A program made the translations under genes and the position numbers. Shown in pieces: positions 6,240 through 9,751 of a stretch of DNA of 9,751 nt; within the stretch, counting starts at the first letter, position 1, and the number at the start of each line of letters is the position of its first letter. The stretch is from contig JAISWP010000026.1 in NCBI GenBank assembly GCA_031271065.1, positions 1 to 9,751 on the forward strand, in the 5' to 3' direction. The notes under the pieces were generated by a model, which made no database searches, was not told the DNA's origin, and saw only the letters and a program-made list of their open reading frames with translations. This DNA comes from Synergistaceae bacterium (GTDB lineage Bacteria > Synergistota > Synergistia > Synergistales > Synergistaceae).

Positions 6240-7442
6240 ATGAAAAATTTTTTTAAAACGATCTTTTTGATTTTTTTGCTGGCATCGGCAGTTTCATCCT
6301 GTGACGCCGGCGTTTTCGCGGAGGATGAGGATCCTCTCCTCGGCGTGAAAGAGGGCTGGGCGTGGCCTGTTGTGGTCATTCCTCCGAAGGACGGCTGGGA
6401 CAGCGCCGCCGGGAAATCCATAAAATACGCCATGCGGACGGCGGAGCGCGAGATATCACTCCGGCGCGACGCCATACGCGGCAGGGAAGTGACCTTCATG
6501 TTCTCGGACATCGGCGGCATGGACGAGCTTCTGCCACGTCTTGAGACCTGGCGCGCGATGAAGGTATCCGCTATTGTCAGTTTCGCGCAGGACGACTTCA
6601 GCGCCGTGCTGGCGGAGCTCTGCGGGGAACGCGGCCCGTCGGTCATTTTCACCGGCGGGGAGGGGGTGCGCATTCGTTCGGAGGACACTGGAAAACCGCG
6701 GCCATACCTCTTTGCGCTGGATCTCCCCTATTACTCGAGAGCCAACGCCATAGCCGAAGCGATACTCACAAGATATTCCGGGGAGCAGACGGCGGTGGTG
6801 ACCGATATCCTCTCCCAGAAACTGGCGAGAGGCGCTGAGCTGAATATACGGTTCCTCCGCGCAAGAGGGCTCCAAACCCTCGATCTGTCCGTAACGGCCT
6901 ACAGGCAGGATCAATTCCTGCCGCAGGTGCTGGAAGCCGGGGCCGGCGGGACAAAGGTATTCGTCTGCTGGCTGGACGCGATGGCCGCTCTGTCCATATG
7001 GCAGAACACGACTCGCCGCCGCAGCGGCGCCGTGGTCTGCTACTACGGTCCCGCGCAGCAGATATTGACCGATGCGGACGGCATGATCGTCGTGGACAAG
7101 GACGCTCCCCTCGTCAGAAACGAAGAGGGGAGGCGTGCTATAATGATGAAAATACGGGACGTCTTCGACGTGATCGTCGAAGACCCTGTCACGGCGGCGC
7201 GTGCGCTGGCCGCGGCGGATTGGGTGATAGGAGCCTATCATTCGGCGGGCGCGGATTCTGCCCGCGAGATAGCGCTGGCTCTCGAAAGAAGGAGCGGCAT
7301 ACCGCTGATGGATGAAGTTCTCTCGATAGACCCCGGGACACACAGGCCCGTTTCGAGAAAATTCGGGGTGCTGGAAGTCCGAGGCAGGACGTACGAATCC
7401 TCCGGAACCGTGGAAGTCCTTTCATCCGAGACCGTGGAATAA
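6240..7442 (+). CDS. Secreted periplasmic-binding-fold protein (LivJ/Peripla_BP_6-like), probable lipoprotein
   Basis: 400 aa. The N-terminus is a clear export signal: K2/K6, a hydrophobic core at 8-18, then VSSC with Cys21 as a plausible lipobox cysteine; a type I cut after VFA (residue 27) is an alternative. The rest has the rhythm of a type 1 periplasmic-binding fold: beta-strand WPVVVIPP (42-49), helix 55-72, VTFMFSDI (84-91), SAIVSF (110-115), PSVIFTG (133-139), QTAVVTD (183-189), KVFVCWLDA (239-247), GMIVVDK (281-287). The C-terminal part resembles branched-chain amino acid binding proteins: ALAAADWVIGAYHSAG (322-337), then a long helix and THRPVSRKFGVLEV (367-380). No permease or ATPase gene is adjacent. 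The ligand is unknown; it may serve transport or sensing. Two T7 tracts lie in the signal-peptide codons. The next gene starts 55 bases downstream on the same strand. Confidence 0.75.
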   Translation: MKNFFKTIFLIFLLASAVSSCDAGVFAEDEDPLLGVKEGWAWPVVVIPPKDGWDSAAGKSIKYAMRTAEREISLRRDAIRGREVTFMFSDIGGMDELLPRLETWRAMKVSAIVSFAQDDFSAVLAELCGERGPSVIFTGGEGVRIRSEDTGKPRPYLFALDLPYYSRANAIAEAILTRYSGEQTAVVTDILSQKLARGAELNIRFLRARGLQTLDLSVTAYRQDQFLPQVLEAGAGGTKVFVCWLDAMAALSIWQNTTRRRSGAVVCYYGPAQQILTDADGMIVVDKDAPLVRNEEGRRAIMMKIRDVFDVIVEDPVTAARALAAADWVIGAYHSAGADSAREIALALERRSGIPLMDEVLSIDPGTHRPVSRKFGVLEVRGRTYESSGTVEVLSSETVE

Positions 7443-7450
7443 AATGCAAT

Positions 7451-7464
7451 GCCCGCCACCGGGC
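7451..7464 (+). other. Short GC hairpin between the binding protein and the DRTGG gene
   Basis: GCCCG-CCAC-CGGGC forms a 5-bp stem with a 4-base loop just after the TAA of the upstream gene. It is followed by GAAGGG rather than a run of T, so termination is unlikely. It could serve as an mRNA processing or stability element separating the binding-protein message from the downstream trio. Confidence 0.35.
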
Positions 7465-7483
7465 GAAGGGCTGCAGAAAATTT

Positions 7484-7489
7484 AGGAGG
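7484..7489 (+). promoter_or_regulatory. Shine-Dalgarno AGGAGG that selects a TTG start
   Basis: A perfect AGGAGG ends eight bases before TTG 7498. No in-frame ATG lies near, and the first in-frame ATG downstream (codon 35) would delete the N-terminal third of the protein. This therefore fixes the TTG start of the DRTGG-type gene. Confidence 0.8.
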
Positions 7490-7497
7490 CGGAATAA

Positions 7498-7863
7498 TTG
7501 ATCCTTGATAAAATCGCGAGATTAACTGACGCAAAGATACTCTGCGGAGAAACGAGACTGACCCGAATCGACTCTCCGAGAGCTTACGCCTGCGATCTCA
7601 TGAGTGACGTGCTGGCGCTCTGTTCACCCGGAGCCCTTTTGATCACCGGACTGACCAACATTCAGATAGTTCGCACCGCTCAGATGCTGGATATCCCCGC
7701 GGTGCTTTTCGTCAGGGGCAAAACCCCGATGCAGGATACGATCTCTTTGGCGGACGAGTCGGAAATCACTCTCATAGTTTCCGGTATGAGCATGTTTCAG
7801 GTGTGCGGGATACTGTACGCGGAGGGAATAAAGCCCTGTCTCCTTGCGGATGCCGGAGCATAA
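7498..7863 (+). CDS. DRTGG-domain-type small protein
   Basis: 121 aa, close to the size of a lone DRTGG domain, the module found between the CBS and acetyltransferase-like parts of longer proteins and as stand-alone proteins near anaerobe hydrogenase genes. From memory of those proteins, the matching features are an N-terminal helix and ILCGETRLTR (14-23), YACDLMSDVLA (30-40) against a typical Y-x-SDLLSDVMA, GALLITGLTNIQIV (45-58), AVLFVRGKTP (68-77), ITLIVSGMSMFQVCGILYAEGI (90-111). The literal DRTGG signature is not present, so the call rests on this overall pattern. No membrane segment or catalytic motif is visible. It starts with TTG under a perfect AGGAGG and is followed after 3 bases by the GHKL ATPase gene, so the two are cotranscribed. 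Its biochemical role is unknown; a ligand-binding or partner-docking function is inference. Confidence 0.75.
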   Translation: MILDKIARLTDAKILCGETRLTRIDSPRAYACDLMSDVLALCSPGALLITGLTNIQIVRTAQMLDIPAVLFVRGKTPMQDTISLADESEITLIVSGMSMFQVCGILYAEGIKPCLLADAGA

Positions 7864-7866
7864 ATC

Positions 7867-8289
7867 GTGCCCGAGCCGATCGACCTCGAGTATGACGTCG
7901 CAGCGGACGATTATCAGACAGCGGGAGAGGCGTCCAGCAACCTGAAGGAGACGCTGAAAATACTCGGCATTTCATCATCGGTATGCAGGAGAGCCGCCGT
8001 AATCACTTATGAAGCCGAGATGAACCTTGTCATACACGGCGGCGGCGGAAGGATAATTGCCAATATCGACGAGGACAAGGTCGAAATAATGACCGTCGAT
8101 CGGGGGCCGGGTATCCCGAATGTGGAACTTGCCATCATGGAAGGCTACACGACGGCGAGCGACCACGCGAGAGAAATGGGTTTCGGAGCGGGGATGGGGC
8201 TGCCCAACATCAAAAGGAACGCGGATATATTCGAGATAGAAACGGAAGTCGGCGTGGGGACAACCCTGCGGGCTGTCATAAAATTATAA
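7867..8289 (+). CDS. Anti-sigma-type GHKL ATPase (RsbT/RsbW/SpoIIAB-like)
   Basis: 140 aa single-domain HATPase_c protein of the serine kinase/anti-sigma group. All ATP-binding boxes are visible: the N box YEAEMNLVIH (48-57), with Glu49 as likely catalytic base and Asn53 for Mg; the G1 box DRGPGIP (78-84); the G2 box GFGAGMGLPNIKR (105-117); and the G3 GT at 131-132. No dimerisation helix with a phospho-His and no receiver or membrane part is present, so it is not a sensor histidine kinase. Relatives phosphorylate STAS anti-sigma antagonists or bind sigma factors, but no STAS or sigma gene is in the window. The start is GTG, three bases after the DRTGG stop, with GGAG eight bases upstream inside the preceding gene, suggesting coupled translation. 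Its target here is unknown; the adjacent Fe-S protein is the obvious candidate partner (inference). Confidence 0.9.
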   Translation: MPEPIDLEYDVAADDYQTAGEASSNLKETLKILGISSSVCRRAAVITYEAEMNLVIHGGGGRIIANIDEDKVEIMTVDRGPGIPNVELAIMEGYTTASDHAREMGFGAGMGLPNIKRNADIFEIETEVGVGTTLRAVIKL

Positions 8290-8324
8290 ATAAATCTTCC
8301 TCCAGAATTTCATAATAAAAAATT

Positions 8325-8330
8325 AAGGAG
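8325..8330 (+). promoter_or_regulatory. Shine-Dalgarno AAGGAG of the hydrogenase-like gene
   Basis: AAGGAG lies nine bases before ATG 8340, in a 50-base AT-rich gap that follows the ATPase stop. CATAAT at 8311-8316 resembles a -10 element, but I find no -35 partner, so an internal promoter is not claimed. Confidence 0.75.
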
Positions 8331-8339
8331 TTTAAGGCT

Positions 8340-9650
8340 ATGGCCCACAGCATCAGGATATCCTATTCAGCCTGTCACGGCTGTGTAAATTGCATAAAAT
8401 CCTGTCCCACTGAAGCCATAAGAGTCATAAACGGCTCGATAACCATCATCAAAGATCTCTGCGTCGACTGCGGAGAGTGCCTCCGCGCGTGCGCGCGGAA
8501 GGCCCTGGGGCTGGACGACGACGATTGGGAGCTCATTCACGCTCACGGCCCCGTGGAGGCCCTCCCTGACCCTACGTTTTTCACCCAGTTCGGTTCCTTC
8601 TGGTTTCCGGACGACGCGAAATCGGTCCTGTCCAAAAACGGCATAGATCTGCTGACAGAAGAGGCCGAAGACGCGTTCGACCTCTCCGCTTACGCCGCGG
8701 TCAGGATCATAAATGAAACTCCGGCCGACCAGCTTCCCCTCATATCCGCATACTGCCCTTCGGTGATCGGGCTCATACAGCTTCAGTTCCCGGAACTTCT
8801 GAGCCGTGTGATACCGATCAAAAACCCTCTCGAGATAGCGGCCGAACTGTGGAGGCGCAGGACGAAATCGTTCGCCCCCATGACACTTCTTTCCCCGTGC
8901 CCCGCTAAGATAACTCTCGTACGGGATCCGATCACCAAAGAGCCCTCATCCATCCAGCACATAGTTTCCGTAAGGAAGGTGGCCCATTTCCTGATGGCCG
9001 CGGGGATAAAGGCTTCGACACCCGAACAGCCGGTCGAGTCGAACTGGAGGTTCCCGGCATGGGCCGTTCGAGGCGGAGAGACGAGACACATATCCAAGTT
9101 CGCCGGGCGTGATCTCACGGTAATCGCTGTCTCAGGACTGCGCAACACAAAAGACCTCCTGCAGCAGCTGGAACTGGGGCGCCTGCGCGGAGTCGACTTC
9201 GTGGAGTGCAGGACCTGCGACCTCGGATGCTTCGGCGGAGTCGCGGTGCCGGAGTCCCGTTTTCTGGCGCATCTGAGAAACAGGCGCATCTCAACGGAGT
9301 GGAACCTGTCCGGAGAAAGGCGCGAGATGCTGGCGGAACTCTGCGGCACCCCAAAGATATGGCATATGAGGGAAGCCATACCGGCAAAACAGAGACTGCC
9401 TCTTTCCAGCGATCTGTCGGAGGCGATGAGCCGTCTCAAGCAGATGAAAGCTATATTCGCCGAAATGCCCCACATAGACTGCGGGGCGTGCGGGCGTCCG
9501 TCATGCAAAGCTATGGCGGAAGACATAGTCAGGGAGCAGGGGGAGATAACGGACTGCATATTCAAGCTGAGGGAAGGTATATCCTCGCTCGCCGGCCAGA
9601 TACTCTCCCTTGCGGACACTCAGCCTCACACGATACGGAAAAGACGGTAG
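8340..9650 (+). CDS. [FeFe]-hydrogenase-like Fe-S protein (2x[4Fe-4S] ferredoxin, H-domain, C-terminal Fe-S domain), probable sensor type
   Basis: 436 aa, soluble. Domains in order: a ferredoxin domain with two [4Fe-4S] motifs, C12-C15-C18-C22 and C41-C44-C47-C51; an [FeFe]-hydrogenase large-subunit-like domain (about 75-345); and a C-terminal Fe-S motif C381-x2-C384-x4-C389-x16-C406 inside DCGACGRPSCKAMAEDI (380-396), PF04060-like. The H-domain keeps the four cubane ligands: C139 (AYCPS), C187 (SPCPAK), C293 and C297 (CRTCDLGCFGG, 290-300). In CpI numbering, however, the proton-relay Cys299 is Tyr138, and Met353 and Met497 near the diiron site are Ser185 and Arg291. That pattern fits sensory HydS-like relatives more than catalytic HydA. 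There is no PAS domain. Cotranscribed with the DRTGG protein and ATPase, it may sense H2 or redox state (inference). Whether it binds the diiron subcluster is unknown. Confidence 0.85.
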   Translation: MAHSIRISYSACHGCVNCIKSCPTEAIRVINGSITIIKDLCVDCGECLRACARKALGLDDDDWELIHAHGPVEALPDPTFFTQFGSFWFPDDAKSVLSKNGIDLLTEEAEDAFDLSAYAAVRIINETPADQLPLISAYCPSVIGLIQLQFPELLSRVIPIKNPLEIAAELWRRRTKSFAPMTLLSPCPAKITLVRDPITKEPSSIQHIVSVRKVAHFLMAAGIKASTPEQPVESNWRFPAWAVRGGETRHISKFAGRDLTVIAVSGLRNTKDLLQQLELGRLRGVDFVECRTCDLGCFGGVAVPESRFLAHLRNRRISTEWNLSGERREMLAELCGTPKIWHMREAIPAKQRLPLSSDLSEAMSRLKQMKAIFAEMPHIDCGACGRPSCKAMAEDIVREQGEITDCIFKLREGISSLAGQILSLADTQPHTIRKRR

Positions 9651-9668
9651 AAACCGGCTCGATTTCCT

Positions 9669-9694
9669 GGACGGGCCGCGATCAGGCGTCCTTT
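9669..9694. terminator. Weak candidate intrinsic terminator after the trio
   Basis: GGACG (9669-9673) pairs with CGTCC (9687-9691). A further CC/GG pair (9676-9677 with 9685-9686) closes a 7-base loop, with a 2-base bulge, and TTT (9692-9694) follows, then AAT. The T-run is short. It lies 18 bases after the hydrogenase-like TAG and overlaps the stop of a possible convergent gene, so it could serve either strand. Support is modest. Confidence 0.35.
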
Positions 9695-9751
9695 AATAGG
9701 CCTTCGCCATTATGGCGCTGCGGGCGCCCGGCTTGCCGGTATACACGCAGT
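9693..9751 (-). CDS. Possible 3' end of a convergent gene (last 18 codons)
   Basis: On the minus strand an open frame enters from the right edge and stops at TAA (9695-9693). The visible residues are C-V-Y-T-G-K-P-G-A-R then SAIMAKAY. The stop falls at the candidate terminator, about 43 bases from the hydrogenase-like stop, a layout typical of convergent genes. Eighteen codons are too few to identify a family or to be sure the frame is coding. Confidence 0.3.
   Translation of the reverse strand, partial: CVYTGKPGARSAIMAKAY

Noticed and set aside
6456..7343. Minus-strand open frame of 295 codons opposite the binding-protein gene
   Set aside because: Antisense shadow with high Arg/His content and no domain pattern; the plus frame has a signal peptide, ribosome site and fold pattern.
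8296..8330. Anti-Shine-Dalgarno hairpin CTCC/GGAG before the hydrogenase-like gene
   Set aside because: Only four base pairs could form across a 23-base loop; too weak to propose as a switch.
8783..9619. Minus-strand open frame of 278 codons opposite the hydrogenase-like gene
   Set aside because: Ser- and Arg-rich shadow; the plus strand has spaced Fe-S cysteine motifs that cannot be chance.
9721..9743. Palindromes CGGGCGCCCG and CCGGCTTGCCGG at the right edge
   Set aside because: They fall inside the possible convergent coding frame and are short GC palindromes expected in such DNA; no attachment-site or repeat context is visible.
1..9751. Mobile elements, CRISPR arrays, tRNA or rRNA genes
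   Set aside because: Both strands were scanned: no transposase or integrase motif, no regularly spaced repeats, and no cloverleaf or rRNA signature. Coding covers nearly all of the window.

Overview
The window looks like GC-rich bacterial chromosome from an anaerobe. The best guess is Synergistota or a related anaerobic lineage such as Clostridia or Thermotogota. This rests on frequent ATA (Ile) and AGA/AGG (Arg) codons in GC-rich DNA, a short-type SAH hydrolase paired with an MTA/SAH deaminase, and a DRTGG / anti-sigma-type ATPase / [FeFe]-hydrogenase-like trio of the kind known near anaerobe hydrogenase genes. The assignment is inferred from memory of these families, not from a search.

Layout. 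Bases 1-3422 are a minus-strand housekeeping operon read alaS -> ruvX -> mutS, with mutS cut by the left edge. A divergent promoter region (about 3423-3591) separates it from plus-strand genes that continue to 9650. First come ahcY-like (3592-4851) and mtaD-like (4853-6145), one base apart, which together form an S-adenosylhomocysteine recycling pair. Then, after a 94-base spacer rich in inverted repeats, comes an orphan secreted or lipoprotein periplasmic-binding-fold protein (6240-7442). Last comes a three-gene cluster (7498-9650): a DRTGG-type small protein, an RsbT/RsbW-like GHKL ATPase, and a ferredoxin plus [FeFe]-hydrogenase-H-domain plus Fe-S protein. The right edge holds a possible terminator and the last 18 codons of a possible convergent minus-strand gene.

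How the genes may work together. Recycling pair: the ahcY-like product carries Glu and Lys where the mammalian SAH hydrolase has Thr57 and Glu59 next to the adenine, and its partner is an adenosine-moiety deaminase. The two may therefore run SAH -> S-inosylhomocysteine -> homocysteine + inosine, rather than classical SAH hydrolysis. Trio: the hydrogenase-like protein keeps four Cys expected to hold the H-cluster cubane, but the proton-relay Cys is Tyr and both Met near the diiron site are replaced. It looks like a sensor rather than an enzyme, cotranscribed with an anti-sigma-type ATPase. No catalytic hydrogenase subunit is in the window, and the cluster seems to end at 9650. These two readings are the most interesting in the window; both are inference.
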